A stretch of 64,000 bases of DNA from Membranipora membranacea (lineage: Eukaryota > Bryozoa > Gymnolaemata > Cheilostomatida > Membraniporidae): positions 24,712,162 to 24,776,161 of the forward strand of contig OU612067.1 in NCBI GenBank assembly GCA_914767715.1, in the 5' to 3' direction. Shown in pieces: positions 36,642-48,301 of the stretch (positions are counted from its first letter, which is position 1; the number at the start of each line of letters is the position of its first letter). The translations under genes were made by a program, and so were the position numbers. The notes under the pieces were generated by a model. It did no database searches. It was not told the DNA's origin and was given only the letters and a program-made list of their open reading frames with translations.

Positions 36642-38565
36642 ATGGCATCATTAGCAGAGCGGAGTCTTGAGGATATGATGAGGAAGTATTGTGAGTCTAT
36701 GGGTAACAAGTTACCTGAGATAGAAGAGCTCAGATATAGGTTGTCCCACCTGTCTAATCAGCAGAAGATAGATTCAGAGTCCGTAAAGGTGATACTGGAC
36801 TGTCTCACAGCTGATCAGCAGCTACAGATGATGTCTGTACATTGGGGTGATAAGACACCTATTCAGTGGGCTGAGAGGGAGAGCAGGACAGACACAGCAG
36901 CACTACTGAGAGACTATCAGTATAAGGCAGGGTGTGTACAGAGAGGAGAGTATGGTGAGTTAATATGTTTCAAACCATAGAAAGTTAAGCATGATGTATG
37001 CGCGTATCCCACAATGCAACCAACCTAAAATTCCCAGGAGGAACAGGTTAAATTCTTAGCTGGAAATTTGTTTAATTGTCTTGATCGAGCGCCACATTCA
37101 ATAATAGGCAAAAATCTCAGCCTTTGTAAATCACAATAACGCTAAGTTATTTAGTCTGAAATAAACTGTGTGATACCTGACAATAAATAATTGCTCTTTA
37201 TCTCCAACGATGCAATGCCAGATTTAATATGTTATCATTAGTCTAATCTCCACTAAAATCGAATTAAATTTTGTTAGTATTTGATGCTAAACTAAATGCA
37301 TTACATGGACAAGTGGTCCTATAATCTACTTTATGGTCACTTGACATGCTGTTGGAGATTAATCTTAAGATTATATTATACAGGTGGAGTAGGGATTAAG
37401 TTTAGATGCTTTTGGTTTAGTTGCATTGTGAGGGAACTTTATTTTCTCCCTCTTGTCTTGGTGTTTTAAAAGTCGGGGCATCTCAAATAAAAAGTAATAA
37501 AAAACTACACCATAAAATCTGAATAGCATGCAGTACCATGGAAGCTTAACACCATAATTTTTACAGCAGCTCTAAGAGTGCTTGATTTTTTTTTATATTT
37601 GTTGTTAGTTGAGTTTATCAGACTTAGCTTGAATTGTATTTTTACTTTTGGGTTAATAATTAGGTAACTATTGATACATACAGTGAATAGCCACCCGAGG
37701 CATGACATGGTGTTTTGTATGCTGAACTGTTGATTTTCCACTCTGATTATACTATATCAAATATCATATTATATTACAGCGACCAACAAGTTGATAGGCT
37801 TGATCCTGTACAATCCTATATCTCGTGATGGAGCTGTTGAAGAAGCTGACAATCTACAGTCAGGATAAGAAGCTATCAGTTGTCGGGTCCTCAGAGACAA
37901 ATGGACTACCAAACCAGAGCTTAGTGCCCTTATAGATGAGGGACTACAGGACGCAGCCGGATGCTCACTGCTCATGGTGTGTATCAAGTCACATGGTCGA
38001 GCTGGAAACTTGAAATGTGAGCCTCACTGCGCGGGTGGGGACAGGTTCATTGTTATCAATGATATCCTTCAGAAGTTCAAAACAAAGCTTCCTAAAGATT
38101 TACCAATGGTGAGCTCATTATCGTACTCTGCAAACTTATGTCTGGATTTTTCTTGCAGAAATATTTTCAAGCCATTACTAATCAGATTGTGACTCATAAC
38201 AAGTGATGATGTAGTCCTGATAATTTCAAGTTTTTCACTAGGTCATGATGATACAAGCCTGTCAGCAGTCTGGATTAGTGGTTGGTAGCCAAGAAAATGA
38301 TATGGCTATGGGCTGTTCATCTGAGGAGAACAACCACATTGTACTAAACAGACCACACACCATGCTTCTCCTGCCTACAATGAGAGATGGATTTGCTATG
38401 TGTGGTGCCTACATTGATGCAATAACACAGCAGTTAAAACAAGCAGGCCAGAACACAGACATCTATGAGCTTCATCAGAGAGCTGTATTGTTCATGACAG
38501 AAAAATACTGGAATAAACAGACAGCAGAGATAAGGTCGACATTGAAGAAAAGACTAGTGCTTTAA
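36642..38565 (+). pseudogene. Ankyrin-caspase copy C, stop codon and lost repeat
   Basis: Exons correspond to copy B: 36642-36954, 37780-38108 and 38242-38565, all borders intact. Exon 1 is 177 bases (59 codons) shorter than in copy B, in frame: the loss removes the first ankyrin repeat and most of the second, leaving the last one. In exon 2 a TAA at 37866-37868 interrupts the p20 region upstream of the catalytic His (here KSHG). Exon 3 keeps QACQ and the p10-like end. The stop should abolish any protease product, so I call it a pseudogene; a short N-terminal ankyrin peptide could still be made. Similarity to copy B in introns and flanks shows the damage is recent. Confidence 0.85.
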
Positions 38566-38687
38566 ATACAAAGTTCTAAACATCTACCATGTGACTGTAA
38601 CAGCATTTAGACTCATTCTTTTTCTGATGTTGGGTAAAATCTAGAATATTATTTGGATGGGTGACAGGGTCTGACATCTTGTAGATA

Positions 38688-38719
<32 letters not shown>

Positions 38720-41700
38720 GATAGATCCCCCTTGTTATCCATGGGAGAAACCTTGGTTTGCCTTTTGCTACAACATGCTATAAATAATTCAGATCTAATA
38801 TTTTAAACATCGATTAAAACCACATTTTACCTTCAAAATAAAATATTCCCGACCGAACATAGTAATGATAACTTGATAATATTTTTTATTAAAAGTTGTC
38901 GTTCTTACTGAGTAATAAACTAGCGAATACATTTTTATCAAGCCAGAAAATCTTCAAAGTGGAAGGTGAGAATGGACTACACTTGAAATTTTGCACTCCC
39001 TCATTATCATTGAACATCAGCTTAAAACCTGAACACAGTTTTCTTTATAATTTGTTTTCATCATGTAACACCTTATGCATAGTAGGCATGATTGACGAAA
39101 ATGTCCATCGGTTCTGGATTAGATACACAAAGCTGTGTATTCCAGAGAGTTATTCGCTGATTGACAATGCTATCCAACACTTCTGTGCCTTACCTTTATC
39201 CGGAAATTAGGCTTCTGAACTCAAAAATCTGTTTATCAAGCTGGCAGTCTCAGTCTGTTAAGTAAAGAAACCGGGCGAGTTAGTACTCAATGGTTGTCTC
39301 CCTCTGATAAAAGGACAGACAACCTCCTTACTATTGATAGTGGATCATTGCTAGGCTTAACCAGGGGAGCTTCAGAGAAACTGCCTGGCTTACCCTCACC
39401 ACTCCTGATTTTTTTATTGATTGACCTCAAAATATCTTGTGTCCGATATTTTGTTTTGACCTGCAAGTACTACATGCGAAAAGTGCAAAGACACTGAAGG
39501 CTACAAGGATTACCTGCTCAATGTCCGGAGATTTATTGTAGAAATGTAGGTGTGAGAGATTGTCATCAGCTATAAAGTATGCAAAAAATAGTTCAGATGA
39601 TGACTAACTGATGATCACTCTAAACTGGTGATTTTATTTAAAGTTTTAGTGGTAAGATGCTTTAAACTGTTGCCTCCTTTCTTCTCCTGACTTCTCTTCA
39701 AATTGGAGTTACAATTTCTTTCTTTCAAATTTTATTTTCTGATTTTCTGTTTTAATCATCGATGAGTGACCTTCATTTTGGCTGACTTCAAGCAAAATCC
39801 CTTTCAAAACCACTAACCAGGCAAGTCTCCTTAAAAATGATTTCCGACCAAGTCCACCAGCTTGATAGAGGATAGTAAAGGATACCATAATAATTTTTAA
39901 ATTCTTAGACAGCTCTGATTTTGTTTGTCGACTTTTCAGTTATATATTCATTTATTGCATACAAAAGCGATAGCTAAACTACTCAGAAAATAAGAATTAA
40001 TGTAGAACTGTAGTTATGTAGATATATGACAAGCAGAAATAAGCTTTAGAATTCGGTATATAAACCAGAAAAATTAAAGAGTAGTTAGGTTGGTAAAACA
40101 CAAAATTGGAAAAAAAGTAGTGGTACAAGCTCTGGTATGTATGAGACATGACCAGCCATGCAGAGCACTATATTACCACCAGATGATCACTACAAACAAA
40201 TGTAATCGTTTAACCAAAAATACAACAATTATTGTCATACATTTAAATGTGTGTGTGTGGATTCCTTACAGCATACTGAAAATAATAATAAGTAAGCCAC
40301 TCAACCAAATCTAACACACTTGGCATCAGAGATTCTTAAAATTAGTGATTGATTGAAACAATAAGCCTGTATGGATTAGTCACAGAACAGTTATATATAT
40401 GAAAGAAGGTACATAGCTATCTTTAAAATATTCCACCCCTTACTCTCATTGCAGATAGAGAATAATTTTTCAAACAGATGATCTGCGAAGAGCACGAACA
40501 GTTTCCCCCAAGGTAGAAATAGTTTCACCTCCTCACAACAACCTCCCGGCTAATCTATACTTGGAGAAACCCCCTTAGCAAAACAACTTCAAAGAGTACA
40601 TGTCACAAAGCAGAAAATAAATAAGATAGAAAAATAATCAAGTTATGCCATGTAAAATAATGGTACAAAAATTGGGTCCTGTTAGACTACAACACAAAAA
40701 CAAGCAGCAAGTCAGACTCAGCTGTAAATTATCATGTCAATAGGTAAAAAAAGAGCACCATACATCTTCTGATCTGATCTTAGGAAACTGAAACTTGTCT
40801 TTTTTTTCTTTCATGACGCTGTTAACATCAATACTGTGACTTAGCTTTGTGTAGAAGTGTGTCATCACAGCATTACTACATACAACCTTCTCATGTTCAC
40901 TATATAAAAATCTGATCTCTAGATTTCAAATGCCAATTATAGTATTCAGTGGGTAAGGTTTGCTACTAGGCAAGACTCTGAACACAGTCTAGGGCAGTTG
41001 ACACTGCATCAGTTGCTTACTTTACCCGTGTTGCCGTGATGTTTCTGGGTCAATATGTCTCTCACATTTATTCATCATGACTTGAGTGACAAAACTGACC
41101 ACAACTGATGCTGGTTGACCAGGATCAAGCCCAGCAAAAAGAAGAAAAGGATTCCTCCTTTCTTTTTTCAAATGCAGTTAGTCGAAGAGTAATTTTCTAT
41201 CCCAAGTACACATGATCTGTGCTTATTTTCAAAATATTCTGTTTGTGTCAGATTTATAATGGGTGCAAGTGATCTCCCCATCCAAAACAAATACTTTTCT
41301 CTCCTCACTTGTTGCATTGTCATCAACAGCTTTCCTTGTCTGGTTGTAGGTTGAATGCTAATCATTGCTATTTAATGAGGTTATATATTTTTCAAATATT
41401 AAAAGTTGAGAACACAGTTCGAACAAGAATCTGCAACGCCAAACCTGTAAACAATACTTTTGATTGAGTCAAAGACTTAACTTAAAATTAACTTAACTGT
41501 TACTGTTTTTCTGCCGCGGCTTTCCTGCCTTCAATGTGCTGCCGCCAATATGCCCACGCCCTGAAATGGTTAGGAGACTAGATAGGAATAAAACACCTCA
41601 ATTAGTCAATTACTATCATCTCATTTTCATTCCAATTTGATATTGATGTATTATCATTTCAAATAATATTGTGCTATGTGCTATGCTGACCAGGCTGACC

Positions 41701-42637
41701 TTAATGGAGAGTAATCCTCCTTTAGGTTATGAGGGGGTAACTCCTTACCAGGACCAGTCATACAAACAAGAATGCTGTTCTTTTCTATACATGTCCTGGA
41801 ACATACATGGAATGGAAGTTTGTCCAATATTGTATGATATATGGGCTTGGGCACTGACATAGACCTTCAACATCCAATGGTCATGGAAATTGACCAATTT
41901 GCCCAAGTTTGTTGACAACATTATGGTTTTTCTAAAGCATCACGAAGAACATGTTCCAAACAATCTCTTGGTCAACAACCTGACTGAACTGCGGCAGTAA
42001 ACCAGTGACTGATTTTTAAACATATGCAAGAGTTTATTTATCAAACAGTCTATGCTTGTACTTTGATTTTGTGCGATGATTATTTTGTAAATTTGAGAAG
42101 TCTGACGCTAACGGGGTTACATTCATAACTCTGTATCTTATTCAGCTCATCACATCAGTCTTTGTCTGCTGTATTCTTGTATTTTGACATCAGATTACCT
42201 GAGATGATCTGATTATTTTTGAAAGGGGAAGTAAAGTCTTAAAATGGAATTTAAGCATGACACTGCTACATCAATGTGGGAAATGATACATTATTCTTTT
42301 CAATCATCATTAGATTTACTGTGAAATGAAATAGACTGATTTTCCTTTTATGTTGAGGCCAGAGGGCGGACAAAACATGCAAAGCTCCCATAAATGTGCT
42401 TATATTGTCCTAATATAACACAGTTTGATGGCTTTAGGGTAAACTCGATGAGTCACAGTGGAATAGATCGAATAAGTAATTTGTCCCACAGTAACCAATA
42501 CTCTTTTGATAGTGAGCTAATGATCTTTTGTTGGAAACTTTTTTATAAATTTTTATGAATAGAAGGTGTCTTACTTCATCATAATCATATCATCATATAC
42601 TACAATGGGATGTGCATCTGTAGAAATTTATGAACAG
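38566..42637. other. Downstream flank of copy C
   Basis: It is the counterpart of 31816-36310. It holds the unit C versions of the - strand candidate segments (about 41022-41165, 41200-41345 and 41515-41570) and nothing else that I recognise. Confidence 0.45.
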
Positions 42638-43990
42638 CCAGGCCTGCTTTCAGATAAACTAATCAATCAGATCTGAGCATAATATTATTATCATTACGTG
42701 GCTTTATATATTGCTACTTCCTTGTAAGATGCAGTAAGGGGAAATTCTGGATTTCACAATGAGTCATGATTGAAAGGATGCTACATTTTTGCATCACAAT
42801 TTAACATAAACATCTGGATTCACTGTATCAACACTCCTTACTGCGGTTAGAATACATCACAAGGTTAGTCAAGTGTAACAGTTTCATTTGCATGAGTGAT
42901 AAGTAGATGAATTGTCAGTAGGAGCTTCACAGTAACTGATCACAGCAGTCTTCTCTCAAAGGTACTTTCTCATAGTAGTAGAGGTTCCTAGTTTATTAGA
43001 AAAATTACTTTGTATTGTGCACTGAAGATTGTCTGTATGAGGCTCAACTGAAATGCTGTGTTAAAAAGTGATATAGCGAATGGGGTATCTCAATCAAATG
43101 GAATTCCCCCTTCATTTACAATATTGAGCAAAGGCAGATATTTAGTGGGCATCGGTTTAATTTGAAATATCTAGCCCTGTAATTGAATTACCCTAGGAAT
43201 CACACTTATGTCACGAGATCTGAGCGAATATGTGACTTCAATTATAAGTACAGGAACAAGACAATTACGATGGCTAGAAACCTCTCTATTATCGTCAAAA
43301 TGACCTGGCTACCCTGTGTGCCGTCAATCTGGCATTATTTTCAGCTAAAAGTTTGGTTGATTCCAATGTCCCTCATATTTGGTGCTAATAAATTATTGAG
43401 CGATAGCAAGTTTTCAATAATGCACAGATTGAGAATTGCTAGGAATTTAACAACGTGTCACGAATTGATAAACTTGTTTACATAGCATCTAAGATTAGAT
43501 TAAACTGTCCAATTACAAGTGGAGAAATAACCTTTATGAATATAGTATGTTTGAAAACAAAACTGATCTCAGTTCATTTTTGTTATCGAAACCAGCACAT
43601 GAGCTGCCCTATAAAACTCATAGACTCATTGATTACCACTAGAATTAATTGCAGACGTCTCACTATTGTAAGTATTGACATCATACAATAATGAAGATCT
43701 TACATAAAACCCTGGAATAATCATTTGAGAGAATAATTAACAATCCGGTCCCAAGCTCTACTATGGAATTCAGACTCTTGGATTTACACAAAATAATATC
43801 AGGATAGAAGACAGCATTAATTTCACTGATTACTACATTAAAATAAAGGACCGCATCAGGATAATCGCTGTGTGTGATCAATAGTCAGGATATGTAATGT
43901 GAGGTAATATCAAATTTATAAGATACCCTGCATAATAAGAATAAAATGTATATTATATATATTTTGGCAGGATTAACTGCTGTCATAACT

Positions 43991-46900
43991 ATGGCTTCAG
44001 TGTCAGCAAAGCAGCGCCTGGAGGATATAATGAAGAAGTATTGTAAGCCTGATGGTGACAAGTTACCTGAGATAGAAGAGCTCAGAGATGTGCTGTCTCA
44101 GCTGTCCAATCAGCAGGAGATGGATATACTACAGAAGAAGTACTCACAATGGTACACACCACTGTACTGTGCTGCACTCAGAGGTCACACAGATATACTG
44201 AGTACACTCCTCACATCTGTAGAGTCAGCGACTAGAATGAAGCTGCTGCTGCTTACATTCCCACCTCTACATACTGCAGCATTGAGTGGTCACACAGAGT
44301 CAGTAAGGGTGATACTGGACAGTCTGACAGCTGATCAGCAGCTAAAGATCATGTCTGTACAATTGTATGGTAAGACACCTATTCAGTGGGCTGAGATTCT
44401 GGACAGGACAGACACAGTAGCACTACTGAGAGACTATCAGTATAAGGCAGAGTGTGTACAGAGAGGAGAGTACGGTGAGTAAATATGGTTTATATAAAAT
44501 AATCAAAATGTAAAAAATTAAAGCGCTGCTGTGTGATAACCAAAATTGGTCAACGTTTGATATTCTTACGAATGATGTTGCTGGTTACAAAACATATTTA
44601 TTTTAAAGTAATAATTGATCGCTACTCCGACTGCAGTAGGTTCATTGCCCACCGCCAGCTGTAAATGTGGTAATTTGGTTCTGGAGTACAAGTTATTATA
44701 GTCTTGTCATTTGAGACAGGAAAATAATTACCACAGGACCGCTTTGTGTTTGCACACTCAACCCACAGTGAATGAATATCCCTATTCCGCCTCAATATTA
44801 AGACAAGCCAGAATGGTGGTGGACAGTGGGTATGGCCTAGGTGTTGTGATGGGGCTGCTATTAGAATGTGCATGTAATAATTTAACTTTGTTTTATTTGG
44901 CAATGGTTTTAAACTGAGAAAATTAAATTGTTAATTCTTAACTGTAAACTAAATGTATACTTAATTAGCCCTGACTGAATCGAAGAGTAAAGAAAAAATC
45001 ATGTCTTGCCTTGATCCTAGATTGTACAACCGGTCCAGGTACATACATTTTGGGAATCATTAGTTTTATAATTGAAACTACTATAGTGTAGACAGACAGA
45101 TAAATGATTTTAGTAATATTGAGCACATCTTCCCACTGGAATTGACATTCGATTTTTGTTAGCTTTAGGTAGCAAATTGGACAATCTGACGCTGAAATTT
45201 GGGCATGATGTAAATGCAAATCCCACAATGCAATGCACTACTATCTCTAAGTTATCTGGGCAGGAGGACATGTTATATACTGTAGGGAAATTTGACACGC
45301 TATGTGATAAACAAAACCGGTCAAAATTCGATTTTCTTGATAATGACGTGGCTGGCTACAAAAGATTTATATTTAAAATAATCCCACAATGCAATCTCAA
45401 ATAATGTATGTCATCATTGGTCCGACCTCCGTTGAAATCCAAATAAATATTTCGGCATAAGTCAACTACTATCTCTAAGTTATCTGGGCAGGAGGACATG
45501 TTATATATTGTAGGGAAATTTGACACGCTATGTGATAAACAAAACCGGTCAAAATTCGATTTTCTTGATAATGATGTGGCTGGCTACAAAATATTTATAT
45601 TTTAAAATAATAACTGATGACTACTTCGACTGCAGTAGGTTCATTACCCACCACCAGCTGTAAATCTAGTGATTTGGTTCTGGGGTACGATTTATTAAAG
45701 TCTTGTCATTTAGGACACTCAACACACAGTTAATGGATATCCCTCTTCCTCCTTAATATTTAGACAAGCCAGAATGGTGGTGGGCGTGGGTTTAGGGCCT
45801 ATGTGTTGTGATACGGATGCTAATAGAATGGGTAATTAATAATTTAATTTTGTTTTATTTGGCATTGACCTTAAACTGAGAAAATTAAATTGTTAATTCT
45901 TAATTATTAAGTTGATGTGAAATTACCCCTGACCAAATTGAAGAATAAATGAAATATCATGTCTTCAGTTGATCGTTAGTAATATAACTGGTCCGGGATC
46001 ATATGGTACCATTATCGTTAGTTTAGTAATTAAAACCATTATAGTGGCGACAGATAGACAGATTATTTTTGTATTTGAGCAGCTCTTCCCTTCTGGATAT
46101 GACGTTCGATTTGTTTAGAGTCCGGTAGCAATTATGATAATATTGCGTGGAAAGTTAATATGCAAGCACAGCAAAATACAACTAACCTGGAACTCCTAGC
46201 AAGGACAGGTTAATCCTATATATAGCTAAAATATTTTATCACTCACACGACCCAACTAGGACTAGTAATATCCTCTATAAGAGATAAGGGAAATTAATCT
46301 CCATTTATAAGAGCTATCTATTTTTATTTGTCCATTTAAAAATAATCACAGACCAGAAACAGCGCCCAAATAATGACTGGATGAAATATCATACTCAATA
46401 AATCGCTATGACACTAAGTCATCAAATCTAAAATGAGCTCTGTGTCGCTGTCACTAGGCCATTTAAAATGATATAATGAAGAAACGCCATACTTCTACTT
46501 GCGCTGTTAGCTGACTAATAAACAATCATTAAACATATCCGTACGCTGCTGAGTTATCGCTGCCAAGCTTGGTTCCCCTCGCTCACTGACTATGACATAA
46601 AGAAGCTAGAGACCATACAGCGTCGATGTCTCTAAGCTAGACCATTATTCTGAGAGGCTCAGTTCATCAAAGCTTCCCACCCTAGAAACATACATGTCTA
46701 ACCTCTACTCACAATATAGTGCCAAAGTTATCAATGACCCTGACCACCGCCTATCACACCTTGTACCATCTAGACAGAGTCAACATCGCCACTCTGCCAG
46801 GTTGACTGATACTCTTATAAAGGGTCACAGAACAGAGAGCATGAGAAATACAATTTTTTACAAATATGGTGTTTGAGTTTTTTTTTTAACCCCAATTTTT

Positions 46901-48301
46901 TAAAGACATTTCAAATACACATTGATATTTTAGTTTTTGCCTTTTAGGTTTGTTATACACGCTCTTATTATGATAAATATGTTACCATGTACTATTTTGA
47001 GCGGTGGAAAGGAAGTGGATATCAATCAATCAATATCCAACAATGAAATATCACAATATCTCTGTTGCGCTGAGCAGACTGAACTTGAAATCTGTCTCAA
47101 TCGATACTTTCTGTGAATAGTTACAGAGACACGACTTGAAGTTGTGTAGATTGTCTTGTTGACCTTATTCTACTCTCTTTTAAAATTAAAACTCATAATC
47201 ATCCTATATTACAGCAACTGACAAACCGAAAGCGTTGATCCTGTACAATCCAGTATCTCGAGATGGAGCCTTAGAAGAAGCAGACAATCTACAGTCAGGA
47301 CTGCAAGCTGTAGGCTGTAGGGTCTTTAGAGAGGAATGGAGAACTAAAGCACATCTTAGTAAGCTCATAGATGATGGAGTACAGTCAGCTGTCGGCTGCT
47401 CACTGCTGATGGTGTGCATCATGTCACATGGTCGAGCAGGGAACCTAAAGTGTGAGCCACACTGTGAGGGAGGGGACAACTTCATTGTTATGAATGACAT
47501 ACTACTGAAGTTCAAGACAAAGCTTCCTAAGGATTTACCGATGGTGAGAATGAAAAAAACCCACACCAACTGGTAGAATGATGTTTGTTTTTGTAGTTGA
47601 TATTTATAATGTCTGATGGTCATTATTGGTCCATTTAGGAGTTTGTTTATCTGTTCATTCCGAATGTAAACAGTCTTAATTTGAGCTGTATATGATACAC
47701 ATGTTATATTGTTATGGTTGTGATGGTACTGCATAGTTGGTGCAGGGTACTTGTATTGGTGTATTAAAATGCTGAAATGATTTCGGATCGATGATTAAAT
47801 ACATGCTGCGCCATTCCTAGGGCAACCACAGTGTTCAAACTCTCAAGTTAAAACTTGCTGTTTGTATCCAACATCATTACGGTCACTTTTTTCTTTAAGG
47901 TTATGCTAGTACAATCGTGTCAGCATTCCCAGGCTGCACAGAGTAACCCTGGTGATGATATGGCTATGAGAAGCTCCCCTGCAGATAACACACATATCGT
48001 CCTGGACAGACCACACACCGTTCTGCTCCTATCAACAATGAGAGATGGATTTTCTAAGCGAGGCGCTTACACCGACGCGATGGCGCAGCAGTTCAAACAG
48101 GCTGACGGCAATTTAGATATACATGATATGCACATTAAAGCAGTTATTTTAATGAAAGAAAAATACGGAGAAAAGCAGACCCCAGAATATAGATCGACAT
48201 TGAAGAACCATCTTATTCTATCCCCGTCACCGAGGCAGCCAAGAGAGGAGCGCAACAGGAATCCCATAAGGGTTAAGCCTGAGTCATGTGTGCTCCAATA
48301 A
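43991..48301 (+). CDS. Ankyrin-repeat caspase-like protease, copy D, CaaX-like tail
   Basis: Exons 43991-44474, 47215-47543 and 47900-48301, with consensus borders and closed frame, give 404 residues. Ankyrin repeats resemble copy B (TPLYCAALRGHTDILSTLL; PPLHTAALSGHTESVRVIL). The p20 part has the catalytic His in MSHG (residue 233). Exon 3 begins VMLVQSCQ: the catalytic Cys278 is kept but the preceding Ala is Ser. The p10-like part (LLLSTMRDGFSKRGAYTDAM) is complete. Unlike copies B and C, which stop after the p10 end, this one continues about 25 residues with a basic, Pro-rich tail and finishes Cys-Val-Leu-Gln. That fits a CaaX prenylation signal with a basic hinge, which would place the protease at a membrane (inference). 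The tail comes from a changed stop context in the last exon, not from a new exon. It is the most likely functional member together with copy B. Confidence 0.85.
44530..46150. repeat. Tandem duplication, about 0.9 kb units
   Basis: Blocks around GACTGCAGTAGGTTCATT occur at about 44628 and 45630. Blocks from CTACTATCTCTAAGTTATCT to GTGGCTGGCTACAAAA occur at 45238-45362 and 45464-45590. The copies interleave with indels. Confidence 0.7.
46530..47035 (+). mobile_element. LINE 3' end fragment
   Basis: A segment around 46550-46640 reads YRCQAWFPSLTDYDIKKLE and IQRRC. After a frameshift, YMSNLYSQYSAKVINDP leads through SHLVPSRQSQHRHSARLTD to a TGA at 46874-46876. This is the C-terminal portion of a non-LTR retrotransposon protein. 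The 3' region ends in short ATCA repeats near 47020. It is inserted in intron 1 of copy D, in the same orientation as the gene. Confidence 0.75.

Larger units (their letters stand above)
36600..42637. repeat. Segmental duplication unit C
   Basis: Gene copy C plus its downstream flank, colinear with 30290-36310. A (TA)n tract at about 38691-38719 replaces a shorter one in unit B, and a 60 to 80 base stretch present at 32050-32220 is missing here. It ends at about 42637, directly against unit D. Confidence 0.85.
44475..47214. other. Long first intron of copy D
   Basis: A 2.7 kb intron holding an internal tandem duplication (44530-45430 and 45440-46150), two TCCCACAATGCAA motifs and a LINE fragment (46530-47035). 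No exon of the caspase gene was found within it. Confidence 0.6.
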
